64,000 nucleotides of DNA from Solirubrobacter sp963798325 (GTDB lineage: Bacteria > Actinomycetota > Thermoleophilia > Solirubrobacterales > Solirubrobacteraceae). This document shows, in pieces, positions 33,699 through 44,800 of this stretch. How positions within the stretch are numbered: position 1 is the first letter of the stretch; each line of letters starts with the position of its first letter. Made by a program: the position numbers and the translations under genes. Below the pieces are notes generated by a model. That model did no database searches, had not been told where the DNA came from, and saw only the letters and a program-made list of their open reading frames with translations. The DNA is taken from positions 1,550,001-1,614,000 of the forward strand of contig CAWCSS010000001.1 of the NCBI GenBank assembly GCA_963798325.1. The letters are read 5' to 3'.

Positions 33699-35124
33699 TT
33701 GAACTTCACGCGAGATCTAGCCAAAACCGCGGACCGAAGCGCCCGCGCGCTGGTCGAGCGGGCCCGCGACGGCACCCGCCGCGAGTGGACGTTCGGCGAG
33801 CTCGACGACGCCGCGGCGGCCCTCGCCGGCCGCCTTGCACGCCCATGGGCTCAACCGGGGCGACGTGGTGCTGACGCTGATCGGATCCCGCCCGGAATGG
33901 GCGCTGACGATGCTCGCGTGCTTCCGCCAGGGCTACGTCGTGCTGCCCTGCACCGAGCAGCTGCGACCGAAGGATCTCGACCTGCGGCTGCAGGTGGCGC
34001 AGCCCCGCCTGATCGTCGCCGACCGCCGCAACGAAGAGAGCCTCAGCGGCTGGACGGGAGACACGCTGTGGGTCCCGTTCAATGACACATCGCACACGCC
34101 CCCGCCCCCCGCGGAGCTCGAACCGGACGATCCCTGCCTGATCACGTTCACCTCCGGGACCAGCGGCGAGCCGAAGGCCGTCCTGCACGGCCAGCGCTAC
34201 CTCACCGGCCAGCGCCTGCAGGCGGAGCACTGGCTCGCGCCGCACCGCGACCACCTCGTCTGGTGCACCGCGGCCGCGGGCTGGTCGAAGTCCGCCCGCA
34301 ACGCGTTCATCGCCCCGTGGCTCCGAGGCGCCGCGGCATTGCTGCACGACGCCCGCTTCGACCCGCGGGAGCGACTCGACCTGATCGCCGAGGAACAGGT
34401 CGACGTCCTCTGCATGGCGCCGACCGAGTACCGCGTGATCGCCAAGCGCGCGACGCTGACCGCGCTCCCGAGCCTCAAAGGCCTGGTGGCCGCCGGCGAG
34501 GCGCTGAACCCCGAGGTCCTGCACGCCTGGCACGAGGCCACCGGCCTGTGGATCCGCGACGGCTACGGCCAGACCGAGACCGGCCAGCTCACCGGCGCGC
34601 CGCTCGGCGAGACGCCGCGGCCGGGCTCGATGGGCCGCCCGCTCCCCGGCGTCGACCTGAAGGTCATCGACGGCGAGCTCACGCTCGAGGATCCCACCAC
34701 CGACCCCACGTTCTTCCTGCGCTACCTCGGCGAGGCCCCGCATTCCGGCCCCTGGAGGACCGGCAACCGCGTCACGCAGGACGAGGACGGCTATCTGTAC
34801 TTCGAGGGCCGCACCGACGACGTGATCATCTCCGCCGGCTACCGGATCGGCCCGTTCGAGGTCGAGTCGGCGCTGGTCGCCCATGAGGCCGTCGCCGAGG
34901 CCGCGGTCGTCGCGCACCCCGACGACGAGCGCGGCAGCGTCGTGCGCGCCGTCGTCGTGCTCAGAGACGGCTACGCGCCGAGCGAGACGCTGGCCAGAGC
35001 ACTCCAGGACCACGTGAAGGCCGGCACCGCGCCCTACAAGTATCCGCGCATCGTGGACTTCATCGAGGAGCTCCCGAAGACCGCCTCGGGCAAAGTCCGG
35101 CGAGCCGCGCTCAGAGATCCCTGA
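33699..35124 (+). CDS. AMP-forming acyl-CoA synthetase (ligase), frameshifted
   Basis: Begins with a TTG near 33699 (MNFTRDLAKTADRSARALVE); a duplicated T near 33835 shifts the frame, after which it continues HAHGLNRGDVVLTLIGSRPE. The AMP-binding motif is CLITFTSGTSGEPKAVLHGQ, followed by RDGYGQTETGQLTGAPLGET, the hinge region YFEGRTDDVIISAGYRIGPF and the catalytic-lysine motif LPKTASGKVRRAALRDP. About 474 residues after correction, somewhat short at the N-terminus. It resembles medium-chain acyl-CoA synthetases. The start is uncertain. It is divergent from acyl-CoA dehydrogenase. Confidence 0.87.
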
Positions 35125-35896
35125 GCACGCGCTCGACCGGGAAGCCCTCGATCGATACGGGCGCCGGCCGCTCGACCGGCTCGAACTCCTGCTCGCCCAG
35201 CAGGATCTCCGTGTGCAGCGGGATCGCATCGTGCATCAGCGCCAGCCGTGCCTGCGCATCCGAGCGCAGGTCGCGCTCCGCCGGCGGCTCGTTCCGCGGC
35301 CGCTGCTCCGCGAAGGCGAACAGCAACTCGGCGTAGCGGTCCGGGAACCCGAGCCTGCCCAGCAACTCGGGATCGTGCGTGTGCAGGATCGAGGCGAGCC
35401 GCACCCAGTCGCAGAAGCGCTCCAGCTCGACCGGCGTCCGCGGCAGCTCGGACGGCTCCAGCTCGAGCCACGTCATCGCCACCGCGGGGGACTCGGGCCT
35501 CGGGTCGAGCTTCGCCGCCAGCGGCACCCACGCCGCGATCGCGTCGACGCTCACCGCGTGCCCGCCCCACTTCAGGCGCTCGAGCACGAGCCGCGCCAGG
35601 GCCAGCACCTCATCGAACGCCCCGGCGTCGTCGAGCATGCCCAGCAGCTGGATCGCCTCGGCCTCACCGCAGTCGTGGCAGAACGCGTAGAGCCCGTCGC
35701 CGAGCGCGTCCCAGTCGGCATCGCAGCGCAGCAGCGGCCGCTCGCGCTCGCCCTCGGCCCCGCCCGCCCACGACAGCGCGACCGCCGCGCCGTCCACGCC
35801 GCAGCGCTGGAGGAAGTGCCGGCGCGCCTGATCGTCGTCCGCGAGCGACTCGATCACGAGATCGCGCCAGCTCGGATGCACCCACTCGACCCTCAC
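35111..35896 (-). CDS. Unknown protein encoded with the STAND NTPase
   Basis: 261 residues from a GTG (MRVEWVHPSWRDLVIESLAD). It looks like a helical-repeat protein: QARRHFLQRCGVDGAAVALS, DGLYAFCHDCGEAEAIQLLG, FDEVLALARLVLERLKWGGH and LPRTPVELERFCDWVRLASI. The opening VEWVHPSWRDLVI resembles the segment after the winged helix of nSTAND NTPases, where LHPSWRD-type stretches occur, so it may be the detached C-terminal sensor half of the upstream protein. The start overlaps a 21-codon ORF (GTGA). It could therefore be a genuine split, or an artefact of a further frameshift that severed one large gene. Confidence 0.6.
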   Translation of the reverse strand: MRVEWVHPSWRDLVIESLADDDQARRHFLQRCGVDGAAVALSWAGGAEGERERPLLRCDADWDALGDGLYAFCHDCGEAEAIQLLGMLDDAGAFDEVLALARLVLERLKWGGHAVSVDAIAAWVPLAAKLDPRPESPAVAMTWLELEPSELPRTPVELERFCDWVRLASILHTHDPELLGRLGFPDRYAELLFAFAEQRPRNEPPAERDLRSDAQARLALMHDAIPLHTEILLGEQEFEPVERPAPVSIEGFPVERVLRDL

Positions 35897-35958
35897 CGGC
35901 GATCACCTCCGCTGCGGCCGACGCCGGTCGCGTTGACCATCGCTTCGCGGATCGTCAT
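35893..35958 (-). CDS. 21-residue ORF coupled to both neighbours
   Basis: ATG 35958 overlaps the stop of the STAND gene (ATGA), and its TGA overlaps the GTG of the next gene (GTGA). The peptide is MTIREAMVNATGVGRSGGDR plus a final R. It may be a short linker left from a frameshift in one long gene, or a real microprotein that keeps the ribosome moving between the two cistrons. Confidence 0.3.
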   Translation of the reverse strand: MTIREAMVNATGVGRSGGDRR

Positions 35959-37270
35959 CTCAGCACCCGCAGAAAGTGATCGGTCAGCCGGTCGACGAGA
36001 TCGGCCGGCGCCTTGGGCAGGCCGTGAGAGCAGTGCCGGCGCAGCGCGTCCGCCAGGTCGCGCTCCGCGGTCGGGCCGGGCGGCGTGTCGAGCATCGCGA
36101 TCAGCAGCTCGCGCAGCTCCGGCGTCAAGGCCGCCAGCGACGTCTTCATCGCCTCCGTCGGCTCCGACAGCTGGCGCTCGACCTCGTTCGCCGGCGCTCC
36201 GGCGGCGATGAACCGGCGGATCCGCTCGGGCGTGAAATGCTCGTGCTCGACGATCTGGCGGCCCTCACGGCGCAGGAACTCACGCGTGGCGTCCGACAGC
36301 GACGCCGCGCGCGCATGGCGGAAGAGGATCAGCGTCTTCTCCTCCGGCCCGAGCGCGGACGCGTCCACCTGCACGGCCCCGGGCTGCGGGAAGCGCTCGG
36401 CGCCGCGTTCGCGGTGCAGCCGTCGCAGCCCCGCGCGCAGCGGTGCCGGGCGTGAGGTCCAGACGAGCCAGTGCGTCGAGTCGGTGGCGCGCAGGATGCC
36501 GTCCAGCTCGGCCGCCCAGCGCTCGGCGGCGTCGGCCCGGTACTCGGTCGACCCGAACGCGTCGTCGGCGATGAACAGCTGCGGCCGCGACGGATCGAGC
36601 CGCTCGTAGACCTGGTCCGGCCGCGTGCACTCGTGCACCTCCCAGCCCTGGGAGAGCAGCGCCAGCCCGAGCATCCGCGCGATCGCCGTCTTGCCCATCT
36701 CCGGCGGGCCGGTGAGCACCAGGAAGTTGTGCTGCTGGAGCACGCTGACCGCCTGTTGCCACGCGGGCGTGGGGACGAAGACGCGCGCCAGCGCCTGCAT
36801 CGCCTCGACATCGGCGGTCGAACGCGCAGAGCGCGCCCGGGTCGGGCGGCGCGGCGTCCAGCGACAGCACGGACGGAAGCCGCAGCCGCAACTCCGGCAG
36901 CCTGCGCATCGCCTCCAGCAACTCGGCCTCGCCGTAGACGACGTGGTCGACCGGCAGCGGCCCCACCTGCCCGTGGTTGACGAACGTCACCACCGAGCGC
37001 GGCCTCGCGGGCTGCCACAGGCAGAGCTTCTCGGGATCGCCGAGCGCCTCCAGCCGGGCCGTGTCGCCGTCGCGCAGCCACTCGCAGCGGATCAGCACCG
37101 GCGGCTCGAGCGTCCGCTCGCCGAGCGGCAGCCGGGCATCCCAGACCGTTCTCCGCTGGCCGTCGGCGGAGCCTTCCCAGACGGCCGGGTCGACCCCGGC
37201 GTCAGCTTCCATGCACGAGCTCACACAGTCGCTCGAACTGCAACCAACCCAGCTCATCCAGCGCGGGCAT
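35955..37270 (-). CDS. Restriction-like N-terminus plus nSTAND-type NTPase, frameshifted
   Basis: The start MPALDELGWLQFERLCELV at 37270 resembles the Mrr-like restriction-endonuclease fold opening. The expected (D/E)xK strand reads PPVLIRCEWLRDG, so the catalytic Lys appears to be missing. After slips near 37212 and 36815 the NTPase follows: VFVPTPAWQQAVSVLQQHNF, Walker A LVLTGPPEMGKTAIARMLGL, and a Walker B-like QLFIADDAFGSTEYR, with STHWLVWTSRPAPLRAGL as the sensor-like strand. This is the nSTAND3-type arrangement. About 437 residues. STAND NTPases with effector N-termini act in antiviral sensing or signalling; a defence role here is inference. Divergent from a secreted hydrolase (18-base gap). 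Confidence 0.68.
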
Positions 37271-37288
37271 ACAAGTAGTGTGCCGCCA

Positions 37289-38999
37289 ATGGCAAATCTG
37301 GGCCGCGTCGCCGCTGTGATCATCGTCATTCTGACCTTTGCGGCGACCGCCCACGGCGGCCTGCCCGGACGGCGCCACGTGCGGGCGCGTGACCGTTCCG
37401 CTCGACCATTCCGGAGCCACCGCGGGCACGCTGTCGATCGTCTACGCGAAGCTTCCCGCGACCGGCACGCGCACCGGCACGCTGGTGCTGCTCAGCGGCG
37501 GCCCCGGCCAGGCCGCGCTTCCGCTGACCACCACGTTCGCCCGGTTGGTCAAGCCGCTGCGCGCGACGCTACGACGTCGTGACCGTCGACCAGCGCGGCA
37601 CCGGCGGCTCCGGCGCGATCGACTGCCCGCTCGAGAGCTACACGGACGTCGCCCGCTGCGCGACGGCGCTCGGCCCCGCGCGAGCGTTCTTGAACACGCC
37701 CGAGACCGCCAAGGACCTCGAGGACGTGCGCCAGACGCTCGGCGTGGACAAGCTCACGCTGTTGGGCGTCTCCTACGGGGCCTCGGTCGCCGCCGACTAC
37801 GTGCGCCGCTACCCGCAGCACACCGCCGCGGTCGTGCTCGACTCCCCCACCCCGGTCGACGGCCTCGACGGCGTCGACCAGCTGCGCACGTTCGGCACGC
37901 CGCGGGTGCTGCGCGAGGTCTGTTACCCGGGTGACTGCCACGCGACCGTCCCCGACCCCGACGAGGCGCTCGTGCAGGCGGTCGAGAAGCTCCCGCTGCG
38001 CGGCCGCCAGGTCCTGCCCTCCGGCCGCACGCGGAGCGTCGAGACGACCGAGGACGACCTCTACGAGGCGATCAGCGCGAGTGACCTCAGCCCGGGCCTG
38101 CGCTACGCGCTGCCGGCCGCGATCGCCTCGGTGGCCAAGGGCGACATCGCCCCGCTGCAGCACCTCGGCGTGCTCTACGGCGGCGGCGGCTCGGGCGGCA
38201 GTGACGTCAACACCGCCCGGCTGCTGGCCACGTCCTGCATCGAGAGCCTGCTGCCGTGGGCGCCGGAGTCGCCGGTGGCCAGCCGCGCCGATGCGGTCAA
38301 GCAATTCATCGCCGAGCGCACGGCGGCGTTCGCGCCCTTCAGCCCGTCGACGGTGCTGCTGAGCTCGCTGACCGCCTTCTGCTCCACGTGGCCGCCGACG
38401 CCGAGGCCCGAGGCGGTGCCCTACGCCGGCCCCGACGTCCCGGTCCTCGTGCTCTCAGGCCGCCAGGATCTGCGCACCCCACTGGAGAGCGCCCGGCGGA
38501 CGGCGCAGCAGTACCCGAACGCGAAGCTGATCGCCGTGCCCGGCGCCGGCCATTCGGTGCTGAGCACCGACGGCTCCGGCTGCGCGCTCGCCGGCCTGGT
38601 CGCGTTCCTCGAGGGCCGGCCGTTCGTCGCGTGCGCACGCCCGGCCAAGGAGTTCCCGCGCGGCGCCGTACGCGCCCGCGACGCTCTCGAGCCTGCGCCC
38701 CACACGGCTGAGCGGCGTGCGCGGCCAGACGGTCAGCGCGGTCACGGTCACCCTCACCGGCGTCGCGTACGACTCGCTCGCGGGCCAGACGCGCTTCCCC
38801 GGGCTGCGCGCCGGCTACGTCCAGGTGCGCAAGCGCAAGCTCGCGCTGCACGGGGTCCAGTGGATCAAGGGCGTGCGCGTGAGCGGCACGATCGACTCCC
38901 ACGGGAACGGGACGCTGAGCGTCGCCGGCCCGGTGGACGGCACCCTCACCTACCGCGACTCCAAGCTCACCGGGACGGTGGGCGGCCGGTCGTTCGTGA
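37289..38999 (+). CDS. Secreted alpha/beta-hydrolase (tripeptidyl aminopeptidase-like), frameshifted
   Basis: The N-terminus MANLGRVAAVIIVILTFAAT is a signal peptide. After slips near 37355 and 37565 the mature enzyme reads CGRVTVPLDHSGATAGTLSI, LVLLSGGPGQAALPLTTTFA (oxyanion region), DVVTVDQRGTGGSGAIDCPL and the nucleophile elbow LTLLGVSYGASVAADYVRRY (GxSxG). The TAP-like C-terminal part has VLVLSGRQDLRTPLESARRT (Asp) and LIAVPGAGHSVLSTDGSG (His). A further slip near 38661 leads to an extra beta-rich domain. One more extra base near 38985 would give a stop at 38997-38999; without it the frame runs into the convergent gene. About 565 residues. It probably cleaves peptides or esters outside the cell. 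Confidence 0.75.
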
Positions 39000-40377
39000 A
39001 TTCCGCGGGGTCGAGGCGCTCGGTCGCGCGGGCGTACTGGTGCATGAAGTGCGGCCAGTTGGTGACGATCCGGCCGGAGTCGTCGCGGTACCAGGAGTCG
39101 CACCGCGTCCACGCGGTGCCGGCGAACGCGGCCTGGGTCGCGCGGTCCGAGGACGCCTCCACCTCGGCCCGCACCTCGACCGCGCCGAGCAGCAGCGCCT
39201 GGCGGATGTAGGCCGCCTGGGCCTCCAGGTAGAAGATGATCGACCCGCCGCTGGTGTTGGTGTTCGGGCCGTACATCAGATAGAGCGACGGGAAGCCGGG
39301 GACGGTGATGCCGAGGTGGGCGTGCGGGCCGTCCGCCCACGCCTCGCGCAGCGATCGCGAGGGCCCCTCGATCTCCATCGGGAACATGAAGTCCGTGGCC
39401 TTGAAGCCGGTGCCGTAGATGATGCAGTCGAGCTCGTGGCCGTCGATCCCGGTCTCGGTCACGGCGGTGATGGGCTCCGTCACGAGCTCCACGTTCGGCC
39501 GCTGCAGCGCGGGCAGGAACCAGGAGCTGAACAGCACCCGCTTGCAGCCGAACGTGTAGTCCGGCCAGACCTTGCGCCGCAGCTCGCGGTCGCGCAGCTG
39601 CCAGCGCATGAACAGCGCCGACTTCGCCCAGCCGAGCCGGCCCCACGTGCGCGGGTGGCGGATCATCAGCGTCAGCGACTCGCCGTACCAGAACACGAAC
39701 CGGCGCCGAAACGCCTGCACGCCGGGCACGCGAACGAGTCGCTTGAACCACGTCGGATAGGGCTGGTTCTTGCGCGGCAGGAACCAGTTGCCCGTGCGCT
39801 GGAAGACGACGAGCCTGTCCACCTGCTCGGCCAGCTCGGGGACGAACTGCACCGCGCTCGCGCCCGTGCCCACGACCCCGACGCGCTTGCCGCGAAGGTC
39901 GTAGTCGTGGTCCCAGTCGGCCGAATGGAAGCTGTGGCCGGCGAAGCGCTCCGCCCCGGGCAGCCGCGGCGTGTGCGCGCGATGCAACTGGCCGGTGGCG
40001 ACGATCAGCGCGTCGGCCTCGAACACCCGCCCGTCGGCGGCCTCGATCCTCCAGCCGTTGCCATACGCGCAGCGCGTGACCTCGGTGTTGGGCACGACGA
40101 GGCGCTCGACGTCGTGCTCGCGCGCGACCCGGCGCAGGTAGCCGATGATCTCGTCGCGCTCGGGGCAGAGCTTCGGCCAGTCGAGCCGCTGGGCGAACGA
40201 GAACGAGTAGAGGTGGCTCGGGACGTCGCACGCCGCGCCCGGATAGTCGTTGTAGTGCCACGTGCCGCCAAGTTCCGGCCCGCGCTCGAGGATCACGACG
40301 TCGTGCAGGCCGTGCCGGCGAAGCTCGATCGCCGCCGCGATCCCACCGAATCCCGCCCCGATAATGGCTATTCGCAT
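38950..40377 (-). CDS. Baeyer-Villiger-type flavin monooxygenase
   Basis: 475 residues from ATG 40377. FAD motif IAIIGAGFGGIAAAIELRRH, then HYNDYPGAACDVPSHLYSFS, the Baeyer-Villiger fingerprint FAGHSFHSADWDHDYDL (FxGxxxHxxxW), the NADPH motif RVGVVGTGASAVQFVPELAE, and LDCIIYGTGFKATDFMFPME. These are characteristic of class B flavoprotein monooxygenases that insert oxygen next to ketones or oxidise heteroatoms. The gene is divergent from the aminotransferase and overlaps the 3' end of the convergent hydrolase gene. Confidence 0.9.
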   Translation of the reverse strand: MRIAIIGAGFGGIAAAIELRRHGLHDVVILERGPELGGTWHYNDYPGAACDVPSHLYSFSFAQRLDWPKLCPERDEIIGYLRRVAREHDVERLVVPNTEVTRCAYGNGWRIEAADGRVFEADALIVATGQLHRAHTPRLPGAERFAGHSFHSADWDHDYDLRGKRVGVVGTGASAVQFVPELAEQVDRLVVFQRTGNWFLPRKNQPYPTWFKRLVRVPGVQAFRRRFVFWYGESLTLMIRHPRTWGRLGWAKSALFMRWQLRDRELRRKVWPDYTFGCKRVLFSSWFLPALQRPNVELVTEPITAVTETGIDGHELDCIIYGTGFKATDFMFPMEIEGPSRSLREAWADGPHAHLGITVPGFPSLYLMYGPNTNTSGGSIIFYLEAQAAYIRQALLLGAVEVRAEVEASSDRATQAAFAGTAWTRCDSWYRDDSGRIVTNWPHFMHQYARATERLDPAEFTNDRPPTVPVSLESR

Positions 40378-40452
40378 AGGTAGGTCCGTGACGCGTCCAT
40401 AGGCGGGATATCCGTACCAGCTGGCTCGCGCCAGCACGCTACCGTCGGCCTC

Positions 40453-41829
40453 ATGTCCGCGACCCTGCCCGCTCTCCAACACATCGACCGCGACCGCGTT
40501 GCCGCGCTGATGGAACGTGAGCGGACACGGCTCTACGAGCGCACCGCGCAGTCCGGCGAGTACTACAAGCGCGCTTCGGCGGTCATGCCGGGCGGTGTTC
40601 CCTCGCAGTTTCAGTCCAACGACCCGTGGCCGACGTACCTCGTCCGCGGCTCGGGCGCGAAGGTCTGGGACGTCGACGGCAACGAGTACGTCGACTTCCA
40701 CAACGGCTTCGGCGTGATGTGCGTCGGGCACGCCAACCCGATGATCGCCGAGGCCGTCAAGGCCCGGATGGACGAGGGCACGCACTTCGCCGCGCCGACC
40801 GAGGGCTCGATCGTCGTCGCCGAGGAGCTGCGCCGCCGCTGGGGCCTCCCGCACTGGCGCTTCACCAACTCCGGCACCGAGTCCACGATGGACGCGATCC
40901 ACCTCGCGCGCGGGTTCACCGGCCGCGACATCATCGTCAAGATCGAGGGCACCTACCACGGCCACCACGACGCCGTGATGATCTCGGTCAAGCCGCATCC
41001 GGACGAGATGGGCCCGCGCGAGAAGCCCAACCCGGTCCCCTACGGCCTCGGCTTCGCGCCCGGCACCGCCGAGAACACCCGCGTCGTCCCGTTCAACGAC
41101 GCCGAGGCGCTCGCCGCCGCGCTCGACGATCGCGTCGCCGGCGTGATCCTCGAGCCGGCGATGATGAACATCAACATCGTGCGTCCGGTCGACGGCTACC
41201 TCGAGCGCGTCCGCGAGCTCACGCGCGAGCACGGCGCGGTGATGATCTTCGACGAGGTCAAGACCGGCGCCGCCGTCGCCGCGGGCGGCGCGACCGAGCT
41301 CTTCGGCGTCACCCCGGACGTCGTTTGCCTGGCCAAGGCGATGTGCGGCGGCCTCCCCGGCGGCGCGATCGGCATGACCGACGAGCTCGCCGAGCTGATC
41401 GCCGCGGGCAAGGTCAAGCAGCAGGGCACCTTCAACGGCAACCCGCTGACGATGGCCGCCGCCCAGGCGGCGCTGCTCGACGTCCTCACCGACGCCGCCT
41501 ACGTCAAGCTGCACGCCGCCAACGAGAAGCTGATGGCCGGCTGCGAGCGGATCATCGCGGAGTACGACCTCCCGGCGCACACCGTCGGGATGGGCTCCAA
41601 GGGCTGCGTCGTCATGTCGTCCGAGCCCGTCCGCGAGTACCGCGACTACCTGACGAAGATCCACCACGACCTGACCGACCTCGCCTGGCTGTTCCACATG
41701 AACAACGGCGTGTTCATGACCCCGGGCCAGGACGAGGAGTGGACGCTGTCGGTGTTCCACGACGACGCCGCGCTGCAGCACTATCTCGACGTGTTCGAGA
41801 TGTTCGCGCGCGAGGTCACCAACCGCTGA
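40453..41829 (+). CDS. Class III PLP-dependent aminotransferase (glutamate-1-semialdehyde mutase-like)
   Basis: 458 residues. Fold-type I features are present: AKVWDVDGNEYVDFHNGFGV, HWRFTNSGTESTMDAIHLAR (phosphate contact), IIVKIEGTYHGHHDAVMISV (ring-stacking Tyr-His), AVMIFDEVKTGAAVAAGGAT (Asp to pyridine N) and PDVVCLAKAMCGGLPGGAIG with the PLP lysine. The style is that of HemL-like aspartate aminotransferase superfamily members that are not haem enzymes. Substrate unknown. A perfect 20-bp palindrome follows the stop. Confidence 0.9.
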   Translation: MSATLPALQHIDRDRVAALMERERTRLYERTAQSGEYYKRASAVMPGGVPSQFQSNDPWPTYLVRGSGAKVWDVDGNEYVDFHNGFGVMCVGHANPMIAEAVKARMDEGTHFAAPTEGSIVVAEELRRRWGLPHWRFTNSGTESTMDAIHLARGFTGRDIIVKIEGTYHGHHDAVMISVKPHPDEMGPREKPNPVPYGLGFAPGTAENTRVVPFNDAEALAAALDDRVAGVILEPAMMNINIVRPVDGYLERVRELTREHGAVMIFDEVKTGAAVAAGGATELFGVTPDVVCLAKAMCGGLPGGAIGMTDELAELIAAGKVKQQGTFNGNPLTMAAAQAALLDVLTDAAYVKLHAANEKLMAGCERIIAEYDLPAHTVGMGSKGCVVMSSEPVREYRDYLTKIHHDLTDLAWLFHMNNGVFMTPGQDEEWTLSVFHDDAALQHYLDVFEMFAREVTNR

Positions 41830-41843
41830 CCGGATGAGAAAGG

Positions 41844-41863
41844 CGCGCCGGAATTCCGGCGCG
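41844..41863. terminator. Perfect 20-bp palindrome after the aminotransferase gene
   Basis: CGCGCCGGAATTCCGGCGCG is self-complementary over 20 bases and is followed by TCGTTAA. It lies between the aminotransferase stop (41829) and the GGDEF-EAL start (41895). Probable intrinsic-type terminator, although the loop is minimal. Confidence 0.5.
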
Positions 41864-41894
41864 TCGTTAACGTCCGCGGAGAAGCTCTCGCCGC

Positions 41895-44800
41895 ATGGAC
41901 GTTCGCCGCACCCACCCTCCACTGGTCGATGACGCCTACCGGCGGGTGCTGGACGCGTTCGCCCGCACCACCACTGAGCGGGAGCTGTTCGCTGAGCTGT
42001 GCGCGGCGGCCGTGGCGCGCGACGGGATCGAGCACGCCACGGTGGCGACGCCCGGCGCCGACGTCGTGGTCGCGCGCGGCCGCCAGGTCAGCGGACAGAC
42101 CTTCTCGGTCGGCCTGGCGGACGACGACGGGCTCTACGCGACGCTGACGCTGCACCGGACGGACGTCTTCACGCCCGAGGAGATCGCGTGGGCGCGGGAG
42201 CTGGGCGCCGCCGCCGAGCTGATCCGGGGCCTCCGCCAGACGATCACCAACCGGTTCCGGCGGGCGCTGGCGGGCTCCGAGCTGGCGCTGTTCATGATGG
42301 ATCGCGAGCTGCGCTACACGTGGCTGGAGGCGCCGTCGGTGGTCAACCCGGAGACGGTGATCGGCCGCACCGACGCCGAGCTCATGCCGTTGGGCGGCGC
42401 CGACGAGCTCACCGAGCTCAAGCGCCGGGTGATCGAGCACGGTGAGCACGTCGCGCAGGAGATCGCCGTCGGCGACCGCTGCTTCTGGGTCTCGGCGCGC
42501 CCGGTCCGCGACGCCGCGGGCGAGGTCGTGGGGCTCGCCGGCCAGTCGATCAACGTGACCGCCCGCAAGTACGCCGAGCGTGAGCTGGACCGGATCGCCT
42601 CCGCCGCCGACCACGGCGCCGACGCCGTCGATCTCGTATGACACCGAGGGCCGCGTGCAGCGCTGGAACCGCGGTGCCGAGCGGCTGTTCGGCTACACGG
42701 CGGAGGAGGCCTACGGCCGCACGATGCGCGAGCTCGGGCCCGCCGAGGACGGCCACAGTGCCGAGCTGGCGAAGCGCGTGGTCGCCGAGCGCCGCCCGAT
42801 CACCTTCGAGGCCGGCCGCCGCCACCGCGACGGGACATTGATCGACGTGCGCGTGACCATGGTCCCGTGGGAGGTCGACGGCGAGCTCGTCGGCGTCACC
42901 GGGATCGCCGTCGACATCTCCGAGCGGGTGCGGGCCGAGCGCGAGCGCGAACGCGCGATCACCGACCTCCACGATGCGCAGCGGCTCGCGCGCGTCGGCT
43001 CGTGGTCGCTGAACCCGGACACGCGCCTGATGACCTGGTCGCCGCAGATGTACGAGATCTACGGCCTCGACGCCGAGAGCGTGATCGAGGACCCGCGGCA
43101 CGCGTTGCGCTTCGTGCACCCCGACGACCGGGCCGACCTCGAGACCGGGTTGCAGGCGATGGTCGCAGGCGGCCCGGCGTTCGACGACGTGCACCGGATC
43201 ACCGCCGCCGACGGCGCCGAGCGCGTCGTCCGCGCGATCGCCCACCGCGATCCGCGACGCGCCGGCGGGTTCTTCGGGACCGTGCAGGACGTCACCGAGC
43301 AGTACCGGCTGCGCGAGCTCGACGCGCTGTTCACGATCGGCTTCGACGCCTCGCCGCTGGGCATGGTCCTGCTGACCGAGGAAGGCGAGATCCTCCAGGC
43401 CAACGACGGCCTCGCGCGGATGCTCGGCTACGACGCGCCCGAGGAGCTGGTCGGGCAGCCGTGGCCGACGCTCGTGCACCCCGACGATCTCCCCAAGCTC
43501 GCGGGCATGGGCGTGGCGCTGCGCACCGGCGATCAGATCGTCATCCAGATCCGCTATCGGCACAAGAGCGGCGCGGGCGTGGACGGGGTGTCGGCCACCG
43601 TCGCCGTGCGCACGGCGCCGGGGCTGCCGCCGACGATCTTCAGCCAGATCCTCGACGTCAGCGAGCGGGTACGGGTCGAGCACGACCTGGCCGAGAGCGA
43701 GGCGCGCTATCGCCGCATCCTCGAGACCACGCTCGAGGGCGTCTGGACGCTGGACGCCGACGACGTGACCACGTTCGCCAACCGCGCGATGGCGGAGATC
43801 CTCGACACCGAGCCCACCGAGCTGCTCGGCCGGCCGCTCAGCGACTTCCTGGAGGGGGCCGCCGACCTGCGCCGCGGCGGGCATCACGAGCTGTCGCTGC
43901 GGACCGTCACCGGTCGGCCGGTATGGACGCTGGTGGCAGCCAACCCGATGCTCGACGGCGACGGCAAGTACCTCGGCGCGCTGGCCATGGTCACCGACAT
44001 CAGCGACCGCAAGGCGATGGAGGTGCGCCTCCAGCATCTCGCCGATCACGACCACCTGACCGGCATCTTCAACCGCCGCCGCCTGCTCGAGGAGCTCGAC
44101 GAGCAGCTGCGCATGGCGGCCCGCACCGGCCGCGGCGGCGCGGCGCTGGTCGTCGACCTCGACCACTTCAAGTTCATCAACGACACCCACGGCCACGTCG
44201 CCGGCGACACGGTCCTGCGCACCGTGGGCGAGGTCCTGCGGATGCGGCTGCGCAGCACCGACGTGGTCGCGCGGCTCGGTGGAGACGAGTTCGCGCTCGT
44301 GCTCCCGGAGGTGTCGGCGGAGCGGGCGATGGCGATCGCGCGCGAGCTGCGCGAGCTGCTCGCCGGGCGCGGCTCGCCGATCGCGGCCAGCATCGGCGTG
44401 GTCACCTTCACCGGCGCCGAGGAGCTGACCGCCGACGAGATCCTCGTCTGCGCCGACACGGCGTTGTACGAGGCCAAGGAGCGCGGCGGCGCGCAGGCGC
44501 GGCTCTACACCGGCCAGGCGACGGGCGCGCTGCGCTGGGTGCAGCGGATCCGGACGGCCCTGGAGGAGGACCGGCTGGTGCTGCACGGGCAGCCGATCCT
44601 CGACCTGCGCACGGGCCAGGTCGCCAAGCACGAACTGCTGGTGCGGATGCTCGGCGACGACGGCGAGCTGATCGCGCCCGGGGCGTTCCTCCCGACCGCC
44701 GAGCGCTTCGGGCTGATCCGCGAGATCGACGCCTGGGTCACCCGCCGCGGCCTCAGCTTGGCCGCCGCGGGACGCCCGGTGACGATCAACCTCTCCGGCT

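Noticed and set aside
38950..39211. Extension of the hydrolase frame to 39211
   Set aside because: It would overlap 260 bases of the convergent monooxygenase and loses protein-like composition after about 38990.
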